A DNA stretch of 40,856 nucleotides from Ruegeria lacuscaerulensis ITI-1157 (GCA_000161775.1 GG704596.1:1-40856); one strand, 5' to 3'; shown: positions 23,252 through 31,451, counted from the stretch's first letter. Notes: generated by a model not told the origin, from the letters alone. Program-made: numbers and translations.

Positions 23252-23491
23252 TCAGAACGCCTTGAACGTCATCGTGGTCAGCGACCGTTCGATGTTGGGA
23301 ATGTCCAGTAGCCTTTCGTTGATGAAATGCCCCACGTCCTGATCCTTGGGGATATAGAGCTTGAGCAGCAAGTCCCACTCTCCGCTGGTCGAATACATCT
23401 CCGAATGAATCTCGCGCAGGGCGATTTCTTCGGCGACCTTGTAGGTGGTGCCGGGTTTGCAGCGGATCTGGATGAAGACGCAGGTGGACAT
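23252..23491 (-). CDS. Stand-alone Lrp/AsnC ligand-binding (RAM) domain protein
   Basis: A 79-residue protein consisting only of the C-terminal RAM/AsnC ligand-binding domain of Lrp-type regulators ([20 protein letters not shown] ... [14 protein letters not shown] ... TTMTFKAF); there is no helix-turn-helix. Such short homologues oligomerise and bind amino acids, but their role is usually unknown; they may modulate full-length Lrp proteins. The start at 23491 was chosen because AAGG lies eight bases upstream and the domain begins at once. It is divergent from hisB with a 154-base gap. A link to histidine synthesis is position only. Confidence 0.8.
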   Translation of the reverse strand: MSTCVFIQIRCKPGTTYKVAEEIALREIHSEMYSTSGEWDLLLKLYIPKDQDVGHFINERLLDIPNIERSLTTMTFKAF

Positions 23492-23645
23492 TGCTATGAC
23501 CTTGTTGGTTTCCTTGCGCGCAGGCTGGCACGCCGGGCAGCCGGGCGCAATCCCTTGCAACAGTTGGCCGCGACCGAAACGATCTGACTGGAATCCCCTG
23601 CCCGTCCCCGTCTATAAGCGCCCCTGTAGCAAGAGGATTTCGCCA

Positions 23646-24233
23646 ATGCGCACAGCTTCGATCAGCCGCAAGACCGCCGAGACCGAGATCGCGGTCGAGG
23701 TCAACCTCGACGGCACCGGCACCTATGACAACCAGACCGGCGTGGGGTTCTTCGATCACATGCTGGACCAGTTGGCGCGGCATTCGCTGATCGACATGAC
23801 GATCCGGGCCAAAGGCGACTATCACATCGACGATCACCACACCGTCGAGGACACCGGCATCGCACTGGGTCAGGCGCTGACGCAGGCGCTGGGGGACAAG
23901 AAAGGCATCCGGCGGTATGGCGAGTGCCATCTGCCGATGGACGATGCGCAGGTGCGCTGCGCGCTGGACCTGTCGGGCCGACCGTTTCTGGTGTGGAACG
24001 TGAACCTGCCGACGCCCAAGATCGGCTCGTTCGACACCGAACTGGTGCGCGAGTTCTTTCAGGCCCTGGCCACCCATGGCGGCATCACCCTGCACATCGA
24101 CCAGTTGCATGGCTTCAACAGCCACCACATCGCCGAGGCGGCGTTCAAGGCCGTCGCCCGCGCCCTGCGCCAGGCGGTCGAGACCGACCCGCGCAAGGGC
24201 GATGCGATTCCTTCCACCAAGGGCGCGCTCTAG
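23646..24233 (+). CDS. hisB: HisB, imidazoleglycerol-phosphate dehydratase
   Basis: HisB catalyses the sixth step of histidine synthesis (imidazole-glycerol phosphate to imidazole-acetol phosphate). The 195-residue monofunctional enzyme lacks the phosphatase domain of the E. coli fusion. Manganese-binding motifs are intact: [13 protein letters not shown] and [11 protein letters not shown] in the first half, and the mirror-image [14 protein letters not shown] in the second. The start at 23646 follows AGAGGA. hisH begins at the very next base after the stop, so the pair is translationally coupled. Confidence 0.97.
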   Translation: MRTASISRKTAETEIAVEVNLDGTGTYDNQTGVGFFDHMLDQLARHSLIDMTIRAKGDYHIDDHHTVEDTGIALGQALTQALGDKKGIRRYGECHLPMDDAQVRCALDLSGRPFLVWNVNLPTPKIGSFDTELVREFFQALATHGGITLHIDQLHGFNSHHIAEAAFKAVARALRQAVETDPRKGDAIPSTKGAL

Positions 24234-24872
24234 ATGCTGACGGCGATCATCGACTACGAAAGCGGCAACCTGCACTCGGCGGAAAAGGCGTTTCAACGCA
24301 TGGCGCGCGAGCTGGACGCGGGCGAGGTCGTCGTGACCTCGGATGCCGATGTCGTCGCGCGCGCCGACCGGCTGGTGCTGCCCGGCGACGGCGCCTTTCC
24401 CGCCTGCGCGGCCGAGCTTCGCGGGCACAAGGGCATCCATGATGCGATGGTCGAAGCGGTCGAGCAGAAGGGCCGCCCGTTTCTGGGCATCTGCGTCGGC
24501 ATGCAGCTGATGGCGACCACGGGCCGCGAATATACCGACACGCCGGGCCTGAATTGGGTGACCGGAGACGTGGTGCGGATCGAGCCCGAAGACCGGGCGC
24601 TGAAGGTTCCGCATATGGGGTGGAACGATCTGGTGATCGAGAGCGAGCACCCGGTGTTCAGCGGCGTCGCCTCAGGCGATCACGTCTATTTCGTCCACTC
24701 CTATCATTTCCGTGTCGCCGATCCGGCGCAACGTCTGGCCCATGTGGACTATGGCGGACCGGTCACGGCCGTGATCGGCCGCGACACGATGATCGGGATG
24801 CAGTTTCACCCTGAAAAAAGCCAGGATGTGGGCCTGCGGATGATCGGGAACTTCCTGACCTGGGCTCCCTGA
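24234..24872 (+). CDS. hisH: HisH, glutaminase subunit of imidazoleglycerol-phosphate synthase
   Basis: HisH hydrolyses glutamine and channels ammonia to HisF, whose gene lies 2.3 kb downstream. The 212-residue protein is a class I glutamine amidotransferase with the catalytic triad visible: Cys87 in GICVGMQ, and His192 and Glu194 in FHPEKS. The oxyanion segment LPGDGAFP is typical. It abuts hisB without a gap and converges with the DUF2147 gene, whose stop lies 4 bases beyond. Confidence 0.97.
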   Translation: MLTAIIDYESGNLHSAEKAFQRMARELDAGEVVVTSDADVVARADRLVLPGDGAFPACAAELRGHKGIHDAMVEAVEQKGRPFLGICVGMQLMATTGREYTDTPGLNWVTGDVVRIEPEDRALKVPHMGWNDLVIESEHPVFSGVASGDHVYFVHSYHFRVADPAQRLAHVDYGGPVTAVIGRDTMIGMQFHPEKSQDVGLRMIGNFLTWAP

Positions 24873-24876
24873 CCGG

Positions 24877-25284
24877 TTACTGCACGCGGGTCCAGGCCTG
24901 GCCGCGACAGATCAGGCCGCCCGCGACGCAACCCTTGACCGTCAGCTTGTTCTGACCGTCAAGCGACATCTTGGAATTGTAGGTCTTGTCCCGGTCCGGC
25001 GCCCAGATCTTGCCGCCGCTATAGCTGCCGCCGCCATCCGCGACCATGTCCCAGATGATCTTCTTGCCAAGATTCTCGTAATCCAGCTGCTGGTTTCCGT
25101 CCTTGTCAAAGGCACTGTCGATGGTGCCGCAAACGGCGCTGCCGCAGGGCCCGATCGAGACGTGCAGATATCCGCCGGTATCGCCCGGCTGGGTTTTCCA
25201 AAGCCCGTCGACCGGGTCATCCGCCCGTGCGCCGGTGGCCAAGGTGACAAGTGCGGCCGCAGCGGCCAGAGCAAGTTTGTTCAT
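24877..25284 (-). CDS. DUF2147 secreted protein
   Basis: A 135-residue protein with a cleavable signal peptide (MNKLALAAAAALVTLATGARA, cleavage after ARA), followed by a DUF2147 domain. The domain opens with GLWKTQ, then YLHVSIGPCGSAVCGTI, and ends with the Cys-containing VKGCVAGGLICRGQAWTRV. DUF2147 proteins are small beta-barrel-like periplasmic proteins of unknown function. Four Cys in the mature part could form two disulfides. GGGAGGATACC precedes the ATG. It lies antisense between hisH and hisA and is not functionally linked to them as far as can be seen. Confidence 0.85.
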   Translation of the reverse strand: MNKLALAAAAALVTLATGARADDPVDGLWKTQPGDTGGYLHVSIGPCGSAVCGTIDSAFDKDGNQQLDYENLGKKIIWDMVADGGGSYSGGKIWAPDRDKTYNSKMSLDGQNKLTVKGCVAGGLICRGQAWTRVQ

Positions 25285-25419
25285 GGTATCCTCCCTGTTT
25301 TGCAGGCAGTCTGACCGCCGGCACCCGTTCGGGCAAGATTGACTTTGCGTCGCGTTGCATCCTCTGCCCCGCCTGTGCCATATCCCGCGCCAGTACCAGT
25401 CACGAAAAGGCCGCCCGAC

Positions 25420-26142
25420 ATGATCCTCTACCCTGCTATCGACCTGAAAGACGGCCAGGCCGTGCGCCTTCTGCGCGGCGAGATGGACAAGGCCACGGTC
25501 TTCAACGAAGACCCTGCCGCCCAGGCTCGCGCCTTTGTCGAAGCCGGCTGCGAATGGCTGCATCTGGTGGACCTGAACGGCGCTTTCGCCGGGGAACCCG
25601 TGAACGCCGCCCCGGTCGAAGCGATCCTGAAGTCCTGCGACGTACCGGCCCAGTTGGGCGGCGGCATCCGCGACATGGCCACGATCGAGACATGGCTGGA
25701 CAAAGGCCTGGCCCGGGTGATTCTGGGCACGGTTGCGGTGGAAAACCCCGATCTGGTCCGTCAGGCAGCCAAGGCCTTTCCCGGCCAGGTCGCCGTCGGC
25801 ATCGACGCGCGCAACGGACGCGTCGCCACCAAGGGCTGGGCCGAGGAAACCGACGTGATGGTGACCGACCTGGCGCGCAGCTTCGAAGACGCGGGCGTGG
25901 CGGCGATCATCTACACCGACATCAACCGCGACGGCGCGATGCAAGGCCCCAATGTCGAGGCCACGGCCGATCTGGCCCGCGCAGTCTCGATCCCGGTGAT
26001 CGCCAGCGGCGGGGTCAGCTCGCTGGACGACCTGATCGCCCTGCGCGACTGCGGCGCAAGCCTGAACGGCGCGATTTCAGGCCGCGCGCTCTATGACGGC
26101 GCGCTGGATCTGCGCGACGCCCTGGCGGCGTTGAAGGGTTAA
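25420..26142 (+). CDS. hisA: HisA, phosphoribosylformimino-5-aminoimidazole carboxamide ribotide isomerase
   Basis: HisA performs the Amadori rearrangement of ProFAR to PRFAR, the substrate of HisF-HisH. The 240-residue (beta-alpha)8 barrel has the catalytic Asp8 (LYPAIDL) and Asp129 (VGIDAR), and the two phosphate-binding sites QLGGGIRD and VIASGGVSS. It shares half-barrel symmetry with HisF. Length is normal. The start at 25420 is fixed by the family N-terminus; no strong ribosome-binding site is visible (AAAAGG 11 bases upstream). Confidence 0.96.
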   Translation: MILYPAIDLKDGQAVRLLRGEMDKATVFNEDPAAQARAFVEAGCEWLHLVDLNGAFAGEPVNAAPVEAILKSCDVPAQLGGGIRDMATIETWLDKGLARVILGTVAVENPDLVRQAAKAFPGQVAVGIDARNGRVATKGWAEETDVMVTDLARSFEDAGVAAIIYTDINRDGAMQGPNVEATADLARAVSIPVIASGGVSSLDDLIALRDCGASLNGAISGRALYDGALDLRDALAALKG

Positions 26143-26188
26143 GATATTGCAAGCGGTCCGCAAACAGGTTCTGCCTGAGCAGTCTTAA

Positions 26189-26629
26189 TTGTGGTCGCTG
26201 TTCACTCCGGGCGATTTTGTTGATGGGTACTCGGTCCAAAGCGACCTTGCCCCGTTTGACGCGATGAAAATCGGTCTGAACATGCCGGGGTGGGTGAAGA
26301 TCCTGATGGGAATCCGGAACGCAATCGTTGCCCCATTCGGTTTGAAGGGCGGCAAGCACCTGAACACCCGCGCGAGCACGCCAGACGCTGGCACCGGCGC
26401 GATTTTTCCCGTGACCTACAGGGATGAGAGAGAGGTCATGGTGGGAATCGATGACCGCCATCTGGATTTCCGCATCGCCGTGCATCGCGACAAAGACCGC
26501 ATAGTCATGGCAACCTGGGTGCGGACTCACAATCGTTTGGGACGGATCTATCTTACGGTGATCATGCCCTTTCACATTCTGATCGTGCGCAATTGCATGA
26601 AACGGATCGCGCGCACCTCTGCGGTATGA
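26189..26629 (+). CDS. DUF2867-family protein, probably N-terminally interrupted
   Basis: The 146 residues match the DUF2867 family, with features such as GDFVDGYSV, WVKILMGIRNAIVAPFGLK, DFRIAVHRD, WVRTHNRLGRIYL and PFHILIVRNC. The only in-frame start is TTG at 26189, directly after a TAA at 26186. Reading through that TAA, the upstream codons from about 26147 give ...KQVLPEQS before LWSLFTPGDF, which is how the family normally begins. The TAA thus looks like a nonsense mutation removing about 10-15 residues. The gene may be inactive or expressed poorly from TTG. No function is known for the family, and no operon link to hisA (47-base gap) is evident. Confidence 0.55.
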   Translation: MWSLFTPGDFVDGYSVQSDLAPFDAMKIGLNMPGWVKILMGIRNAIVAPFGLKGGKHLNTRASTPDAGTGAIFPVTYRDEREVMVGIDDRHLDFRIAVHRDKDRIVMATWVRTHNRLGRIYLTVIMPFHILIVRNCMKRIARTSAV

Positions 26630-26635
26630 CGCCGA

Positions 26636-27092
26636 TCAGTTGGCCGCCGCACTCGTCAGCTTGCTCAACGCACCGCGCATCTTGTCGATCACCGGGGATT
26701 TTTCCACCGCATCAAGCTCGTCCATGGTTTCCTTGGGATCCTCGTAGGCCAACCAGACCTGGCCGTCGGCATCCTCATAGGCTTGCACCTTGAGCGGAAG
26801 GAACAATCCCGCACGCGGGTCGATCTGCATGGCGGGCGTTCCCAGGGCCGGGTTTCCGAAGATCAAAACCTGATTGGGCGGTATCGTCATGTCGACCTTG
26901 TGCGCACCGGCCGCGTGGTCAACGCGGGCAAATACAGTCGCGCCTGCATTTTCGACGGCAGCCTGCAGCGCGTCGATGGCCTCGGTCACGGACTTGTCGG
27001 TCGGGACCTTGATGATGTCGTCAGCCATCGCCCAAGTCGCACCGGACAGAATGAAAGCGAATGAAAGCGGTTGTAAGAAACACGTTGCGCAT
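26636..27092 (-). pseudogene. DUF302-domain secreted protein, frameshifted by a 10-bp duplication in its signal peptide
   Basis: The body of the gene (from codon ATG 27028) encodes an intact DUF302 domain (VTEAIDALQAAVENAGATVF, VLIFGNPALGTPAMQ, DPRAGLFLPLKVQAYED). A strong ribosome-binding site, AGGAGGTGAAAACC, stands before another ATG at 27092, which begins MRNVFLTTAFI and then hits a stop after 23 codons. Removing one copy of the tandem 10-base repeat at 27050-27069 joins the frames exactly, giving a classic signal peptide ending TWAMA before the mature DDIIKV. The present allele therefore cannot make the exported protein from its own ribosome-binding site. A cytoplasmic 130-residue form from 27028 is possible but has no clear ribosome-binding site. 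Confidence 0.8.
27050..27069. repeat. 10-bp perfect tandem duplication
   Basis: AATGAAAGCG occurs twice in direct tandem (27050-27059 and 27060-27069). Ten bases shift the frame by one, which breaks the DUF302 signal peptide. Loss of one unit by strand slippage would restore it, so the change is reversible in principle. Confidence 0.9.
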
Positions 27093-27209
27093 GGTTTTCA
27101 CCTCCTGCTGAAATCCGCTTCAGTTTCACGAGGTTCCGGGCGCAGGACAATCACAACTCTGGCATCGGCGGGGCTTTGCCGGTAGAGGTGCGGCAACAAA
27201 GGACAAACC

Positions 27210-27971
27210 ATGCTGAAAACCCGCATTATTCCCTGTCTGGATGTCGCCGATGGCCGCGTGGTCAAAGGCGTGAACTTCGTGGGCCTGCGCGACGCGGGCG
27301 ATCCGGTGGAATCGGCCAAGGCCTATGACGCCGCCGGCGCTGACGAGATCTGCTTTCTCGACATCCACGCCACGCATGAAAACCGCGGCACCATGTTCGA
27401 CGTGGTTCAGCGCACGGCCGAGCAGTGCTTCGTACCGCTGACGGTGGGTGGCGGTGTCCGCACCAAGGAAGACGTGCGTGCACTGCTGCTGGCCGGGGCC
27501 GACAAGGTCAGCTTCAACTCGGCCGCCGTGGCCAACCCCGACGTGATTGCCGAAGCCGCCGACCAGTTCGGCAGCCAGTGCATCGTCTGCGCCATCGACG
27601 CCAAAACCGTCAGCCCCGGCAAATGGGAGATCTTCACCCACGGCGGACGCAAACCCACCGGCATCGACGCCGTCGAATTTGCCAAGACCGTCGTTGCCAA
27701 GGGCGCGGGCGAAATTCTGCTGACCTCGATGGATCGAGACGGCACCAAGGCGGGGTTCAACATTCCCCTCACCCGCGCGATCTCGGACGCCGTGGACGTG
27801 CCGGTGATCGCCTCGGGCGGCGTGGGCAATCTGGACCACTTGGTCGAAGGCGTGACCGAAGGCGGGGCCAGCGCGGTGCTTGCGGCGTCGATCTTCCATT
27901 TCGGCGAATACACGATCCGCGAGGCCAAGGAACATATGGCCGCTGCGGGCATCCCCATGAGGCTGACATGA
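27210..27971 (+). CDS. hisF: HisF, cyclase subunit of imidazoleglycerol-phosphate synthase
   Basis: HisF uses ammonia from HisH to convert PRFAR to imidazole-glycerol phosphate and AICAR. The 253-residue barrel has the catalytic pair Asp11 (IIPCLDV) and Asp130 (CAIDAK), and the phosphate sites TVGGGVR and [15 protein letters not shown] lies seven bases before the ATG. Its stop overlaps the hisE start (ATGA), a tight coupling conserved in alphaproteobacteria. Confidence 0.97.
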   Translation: MLKTRIIPCLDVADGRVVKGVNFVGLRDAGDPVESAKAYDAAGADEICFLDIHATHENRGTMFDVVQRTAEQCFVPLTVGGGVRTKEDVRALLLAGADKVSFNSAAVANPDVIAEAADQFGSQCIVCAIDAKTVSPGKWEIFTHGGRKPTGIDAVEFAKTVVAKGAGEILLTSMDRDGTKAGFNIPLTRAISDAVDVPVIASGGVGNLDHLVEGVTEGGASAVLAASIFHFGEYTIREAKEHMAAAGIPMRLT

Positions 27972-28285
27972 GCATACTGAACGATCTGGCCGGCACGATC
28001 GCATCCCGCAAGGGCGCGGACCCCGAATCAAGCTGGACCGCCAAGCTGCTGTCCAAAGGCCCCGAGAAATGTGCGGAAAAGTTCGGCGAAGAGGCCGTGG
28101 AGGCGATCATCGAAGCTGTCAAGGGCGACCGCGCCCGGCTGACATCCGAGGCCGCCGACGTGCTGTATCACCTGCTGGTGATGCTGGCCGCGCGCGACGT
28201 GGCGCTGGATGACGTTCTGGCCGAGCTTGCCAGGCGGCAGGGCACCAGCGGCATCGCCGAAAAAGCCACGCGCGACCGGGGCTGA
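27968..28285 (+). CDS. hisE: HisE, phosphoribosyl-ATP pyrophosphatase
   Basis: HisE hydrolyses phosphoribosyl-ATP to phosphoribosyl-AMP, the second step of histidine synthesis. The 105-residue all-alpha enzyme has the MazG-like metal-binding pattern: [11 protein letters not shown], then [13 protein letters not shown] and [14 protein letters not shown] (acidic residues binding magnesium). It is monofunctional, not fused to HisI. It overlaps hisF by four bases; no hisI is present in the window. Confidence 0.95.
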   Translation: MSILNDLAGTIASRKGADPESSWTAKLLSKGPEKCAEKFGEEAVEAIIEAVKGDRARLTSEAADVLYHLLVMLAARDVALDDVLAELARRQGTSGIAEKATRDRG

Positions 28286-28370
28286 CACCTGGCTTTCGCC
28301 AATAACGTCCGCGCCCTATACTGGTTGACCGAAGCGCCTGTCGGGCGCAGGGGCGACAAGGGACGCAGGC

Positions 28371-28946
28371 ATGTTCAAACCCATGATCTGGGCACTGACG
28401 ACGCTGGCCATTCTGGGGCTCGGCGCGTGCTCATCCGCGCCGCCCGCCCGCAGCGACGATGTCGCACGGCTGGCCGCCCAGATCCGGGCGCTGGGGCCCG
28501 AAGTGGACCCCGGAGAGGCCCAGCGCGCGGCCCGAATCGCCTATGCCTATACCGCGCAGCTGGCGCAGGAATACCAGATCACAGACCCCCCCTTGATCCA
28601 CAACGCCAAGGTCAACAAGGGGCTGCGGCGGCGCGGGCTGTGCTGGCACTGGGCCGAGGACATGGAACGCCGCCTGAAGCAAGAGGAGTTTCGCACGCTG
28701 ACCCTGCACCGCGCGATCGCCAATGCCGACAACCCGTTCCGAATCGATCACAGCACCGCCATCATCAGCCGACGCGGTGATTCGATGTACGACGGTGTCG
28801 TTCTGGACCCATGGCGCTATGGCGGGGTCCTGTTTTGGAGTCCATTGCGCGAGGACACCCGCTATGACTGGGTCCCGCGCGACGTAGTTCTGGAGAAACG
28901 GCGGCAAGAGCAGCTTGCGGAAATCAACGCCGTGGCGATGAACTGA
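28371..28946 (+). CDS. Lipoprotein with a transglutaminase-like Cys/His/Asp set
   Basis: A 191-residue predicted lipoprotein with a signal peptide and lipobox LGAC (Cys20). The mature part contains RRRGLCWHWAEDM (Cys91), RIDHSTAII (His127) and GVVLDPWRYGG (Asp146). The order Cys-His-Asp, with Cys at the start of a helix followed by Trp, is that of transglutaminase-like cysteine hydrolases. That assignment is inference; the family seems to be an uncharacterised one common in this group. It stands alone 85 bases after hisE and converges with the CoA-binding gene, 4 bases apart. Confidence 0.72.
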   Translation: MFKPMIWALTTLAILGLGACSSAPPARSDDVARLAAQIRALGPEVDPGEAQRAARIAYAYTAQLAQEYQITDPPLIHNAKVNKGLRRRGLCWHWAEDMERRLKQEEFRTLTLHRAIANADNPFRIDHSTAIISRRGDSMYDGVVLDPWRYGGVLFWSPLREDTRYDWVPRDVVLEKRRQEQLAEINAVAMN

Positions 28947-28950
28947 GCGG

Positions 28951-29421
28951 TCAGAGTTTTGATGAGATGATGCCGGTGGCGAACCCGCCCATGCGCAGCT
29001 CGCCGAACAGGCGCTGATATTCGATCTTGGGGCAGCGATTCATGACGACATCGACACCGCGCGCCTGCGCCACCGCGGCGGCCTCGGCGTTTTCGACGCC
29101 GATCTGCATCCAGATCGTACGCAAGTCGGGAAATGCAGCCAGCGCCTCGTCCACGATCGGAGGAACGGCTTCGGACCTGCGGAAAATGTCCACCATATCC
29201 ACCGGTTCCGAGATTTCGGACAGCGACGCGCGCACGGTCTGCCCGAACAAGCTGGCCCCCGCATGCCCCGGATTGACCGGAATCACCTTGTATCCTTTCA
29301 GTGAAAGGTAGCGCGCCACATAATAACTCGGTCGGACCGGGTTCATCGACACACCCACGACCGCGATGACCCTGGTCCGCTGCAGGATGGATCTCAGGTA
29401 TTCATCGGAATAGCTGCTCAT
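28951..29421 (-). CDS. CoA-binding domain protein (YccU-like)
   Basis: A 156-residue single-domain protein of the CoA-binding (Rossmann-like) family found as the N-terminal part of succinyl-CoA synthetase alpha. VIAVVGVSMNPVRPSYYVA near residue 18 is the nucleotide-binding loop, followed by YKVIPVNPGHAG, DMVDIFRRSEAVP and the C-terminal VVMNRCPKIEYQRL with the conserved Cys. Function is unknown in most bacteria. No operon partner is evident; the next gene on the same strand (YHS protein) is separated by its terminator. Confidence 0.88.
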   Translation of the reverse strand: MSSYSDEYLRSILQRTRVIAVVGVSMNPVRPSYYVARYLSLKGYKVIPVNPGHAGASLFGQTVRASLSEISEPVDMVDIFRRSEAVPPIVDEALAAFPDLRTIWMQIGVENAEAAAVAQARGVDVVMNRCPKIEYQRLFGELRMGGFATGIISSKL

Positions 29422-29451
29422 GCGTGCAAGCCTAGCTGCAGTTCCGGCAAG

Positions 29452-29479
29452 AAAAAAGCGCCCAAGAAACCTTGGGCGC
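29452..29479 (-). terminator. Rho-independent terminator after the YHS-domain gene
   Basis: A perfect 9-bp stem (29458-29466 with 29471-29479, GCGCCCAAG/CTTGGGCGC) with a 4-base loop is followed on the minus strand by TTTTTT (29452-29457). It lies about 145 bases after the stop at 29623. Confidence 0.85.
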
Positions 29480-29622
29480 CGAGTTTTGGAACGAGGGACA
29501 GTGAAATGACCCGCGGCAGTTCCATTCCGCGGTCACTGTGACATTTAGGCACGAGTTTCGGAAAAAAAAGAGGCGGCGCACGATTTTGTGATGACAAAAC
29601 GCCACAAGCTGAATCCCGCGGC

Positions 29623-30081
29623 TCAGCGATAGAGGATATCGGGCCAATTCGTCTCGGCCTTGCGGATGTAATCCGCCATGTTGGCCTCCCAGACTCTTTC
29701 GATCTCGGGGGAATGCGTCAGGTACAGGCGACCGTCCACGATTTTCCATGCGGCCGGGTCGGCGCTGCTGAGCTGACCATGCGCCATTGCATAGGCGCAA
29801 TACCCACCGAACCGTGGCGCGAAAGCCCGCGGGTTGCCCTCGAAGGCTTCGCGATTCTGCTGCGAAACGAAGCGCCAAGCGACCCCCTTCCACATCACCA
29901 CGATGTCCGGCTTCCCCTTCATCGGCCGACCATCCCGGAAATATGCCACTGTGTCGAAACCGGCCATCGCGCCGCTATCGGTTGCGAAGAACACCGCACG
30001 TTTTTGCGCCCAAAGCACGGAGGGGACGGCGACGGACAGGGCCACGCCAGAAAGAACGGAACGTCGGGTCAGCATCATCAT
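29623..30081 (-). CDS. Exported YHS-domain protein
   Basis: A 152-residue protein beginning with several Met codons and TRRSVLSGVALSVAVPSVLWA, a twin-Arg-like export signal cleaved after LWA. The mature part is a YHS-like domain (AVFFATDSGAMAGFDTVAYF, then GYCAYAMAHG with the conserved Cys). YHS domains occur in metal-handling proteins and often sit beside heavy-metal systems, but none is nearby. Two further ATG codons in a row make the exact start uncertain by one to two residues. There is a monocistronic terminator downstream. Confidence 0.82.
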   Translation of the reverse strand: MMMLTRRSVLSGVALSVAVPSVLWAQKRAVFFATDSGAMAGFDTVAYFRDGRPMKGKPDIVVMWKGVAWRFVSQQNREAFEGNPRAFAPRFGGYCAYAMAHGQLSSADPAAWKIVDGRLYLTHSPEIERVWEANMADYIRKAETNWPDILYR

Positions 30082-30174
30082 CACACTTCGAAGTCAACAG
30101 AACCCCAAGATGCAACTTTTCCCTCTCGGCGAAACCCTCTTGACGCAGTTGTGAAGCCGCGTGTCACGCTTCGT

Positions 30175-30465
30175 TCAATCGAAAACGTCTTCGATGACAT
30201 CCCAGGCCTCATCCAGCACCCGAGACAGCAGGCTCTTTTTCTTTTTCCGGCGCTTTTTCTTGACCGGCACGTTGCGCGGCACGGCTACGCTGGCGGGCTT
30301 TCGCGGCGCAGGCTCCGGTGCCTTGCTGCAGGGCAGCATCTTGAGGTCACGCAACGGCGCGCCGCAACTTGAGCAGCTCAGCTCATGCCGCACGCGACCT
30401 CTCAGAACCAGCGCGGCGCGGGTGCCGCAGTAGCAGCAGGTGGCTATCTTGGACGGGGCGGGAAT
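30175..30465 (-). CDS. Small zinc-ribbon protein with probable ATT start
   Basis: A 96-residue protein with two CxxC pairs: CCYC near residue 9 and CSSC near residue 30, a zinc-ribbon arrangement. A basic KKKRRKKKK stretch follows and then an amphipathic C-terminal helix (VLDEAWDVIEDVFD). The first CxxC lies upstream of the nearest usual start (GTG at 30393). The frame is open to an ATT at 30465, five bases after the ribosome-binding sequence GAGAGGAGAG. With ATT as start the product begins (M)PAPSKIATCCYCGTRAALV. I therefore infer a rare ATT start, or a mutated ATG. It overlaps transcriptionally with rlmB: its ribosome-binding site includes the rlmB stop. DNA/RNA binding is plausible but unproven. 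Confidence 0.65.
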   Translation of the reverse strand: MPAPSKIATCCYCGTRAALVLRGRVRHELSCSSCGAPLRDLKMLPCSKAPEPAPRKPASVAVPRNVPVKKKRRKKKKSLLSRVLDEAWDVIEDVFD

Positions 30466-30477
30466 GGGTCTCTCCTC

Positions 30478-31251
30478 TCAGTGCGGCTGTGACGCATATA
30501 GGGCAATCGCCGCAGCATTTGAGACATTCAGCGAACCAAAACCGCCCGCCGCATCGATTTTGACAAGTTGATCCACGGTCTCCTTGGTTTTTTGCCGCAG
30601 GCCTGGCCCTTCGGCTCCCAAAACCAAGGCCACGGGTCGATCGCGCTTGCCGTCCAGCGCCGCCTCGATGGTCTGGTCGGCCTCGCCATCCAGCCCCAGC
30701 ACCAGGAACCCCATGTTTTGCAATTCGACGATGGCGTCAGCCAGGTTGCGTACTCGCAGATAGGGCTGGCGCTCCAACGCACCGCTGGCGGTCTTGGCCA
30801 ACGCACCGGTTTCCGGTGCCGAGTGGTGGCGCGTCCCGATGACCGCACTGGCGCCCAACACCTCAGCCGAGCGCAAAATCGCGCCCACATTGTGCGGATC
30901 GGTCACGCGGTCCAGCAGCAGCACCCGAGGGTTTTCACGCCCGATGCAGTTCTCGGCAAGGCCACCCCATTCCAGCGGTTTGACCTCGAGCGCCACGCCC
31001 TGATGCACCGAGCCCGGGTCGATCGGCGCCGTGAATCTGCGCGCATCGACAAGCTCAGGCTCGATGCCGGAAGCGGCGATCGCATCGGCCAGCTTGTCCT
31101 GCGCGTTGCGGGTCACGATCAGGCGCAGTTTCTGGCGTTTTGGGTTCATCAGCGCATCGCGCACGGCGTGCAATCCGAACAGCCAGACGGTTTCGGAACC
31201 GGCCGCCTTGCGCGCCTGCTCCTTCTCGATCACCCACTTCGGTTTCTTCAT
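30478..31251 (-). CDS. rlmB: RlmB-type 23S rRNA (guanosine-2251-2'-O)-methyltransferase
   Basis: A SpoU/TrmH-family 2'-O-ribose methyltransferase with the SPOUT knot. The 257-residue protein has an N-terminal substrate-binding domain (WLFGLHAVRDALMNPKR...), then motif 1 LLLDRVTDPHNVGAILRSAE, motif 2 LVLGAEGPGLR and motif 3 IDAAGGFGSLNVSNAAAIAL. The H-A-V-x-x-A start and length fit RlmB rather than TrmH. It is divergent from tRNA-Tyr and followed after 12 bases by the zinc-ribbon gene, so the two probably form an operon. Confidence 0.9.
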   Translation of the reverse strand: MKKPKWVIEKEQARKAAGSETVWLFGLHAVRDALMNPKRQKLRLIVTRNAQDKLADAIAASGIEPELVDARRFTAPIDPGSVHQGVALEVKPLEWGGLAENCIGRENPRVLLLDRVTDPHNVGAILRSAEVLGASAVIGTRHHSAPETGALAKTASGALERQPYLRVRNLADAIVELQNMGFLVLGLDGEADQTIEAALDGKRDRPVALVLGAEGPGLRQKTKETVDQLVKIDAAGGFGSLNVSNAAAIALYASQPH

Positions 31252-31307
31252 TTTGCTGGCCTCCGGGCCGGGAAAGATGTTTCCTGCGCCAAAGCGAAAT
31301 TTTCCTG

Positions 31308-31336
31308 TTGACGCTGCTTTTGAGCGCTAGTAATCA
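31308..31336 (+). promoter_or_regulatory. Candidate sigma-70 promoter of tRNA-Tyr
   Basis: TTGACG (31308-31313), a 17-base spacer and TAATCA (31331-31336) place a start near 31343, 25 bases before the tRNA. The -35 is close to consensus and the spacing is ideal. Confidence 0.5.
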
Positions 31337-31367
31337 CGCCTCCACGTCAGGTGCAACGCCTGACAGT

Positions 31368-31451
31368 GGGCGACAGGCCGCAAGGTGTGGCAGGGGACTG
31401 TAACTCCCTCGCGGAGACGCACGCCTGGTTCGATTCCAGGGTCGCCCACCA
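31368..31451 (+). tRNA. tRNA-Tyr(GTA)
   Basis: An 84-base class II tRNA with encoded CCA. The acceptor arms GGGCGAC (31368-31374) and GTCGCCC (31441-31447) pair fully, with discriminator A. The anticodon GTA is at 31400-31402 in the loop CTGTAAC. A long variable arm (about 31408-31421) and the T-loop GGTTCGATTCC are present. Confidence 0.96.
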
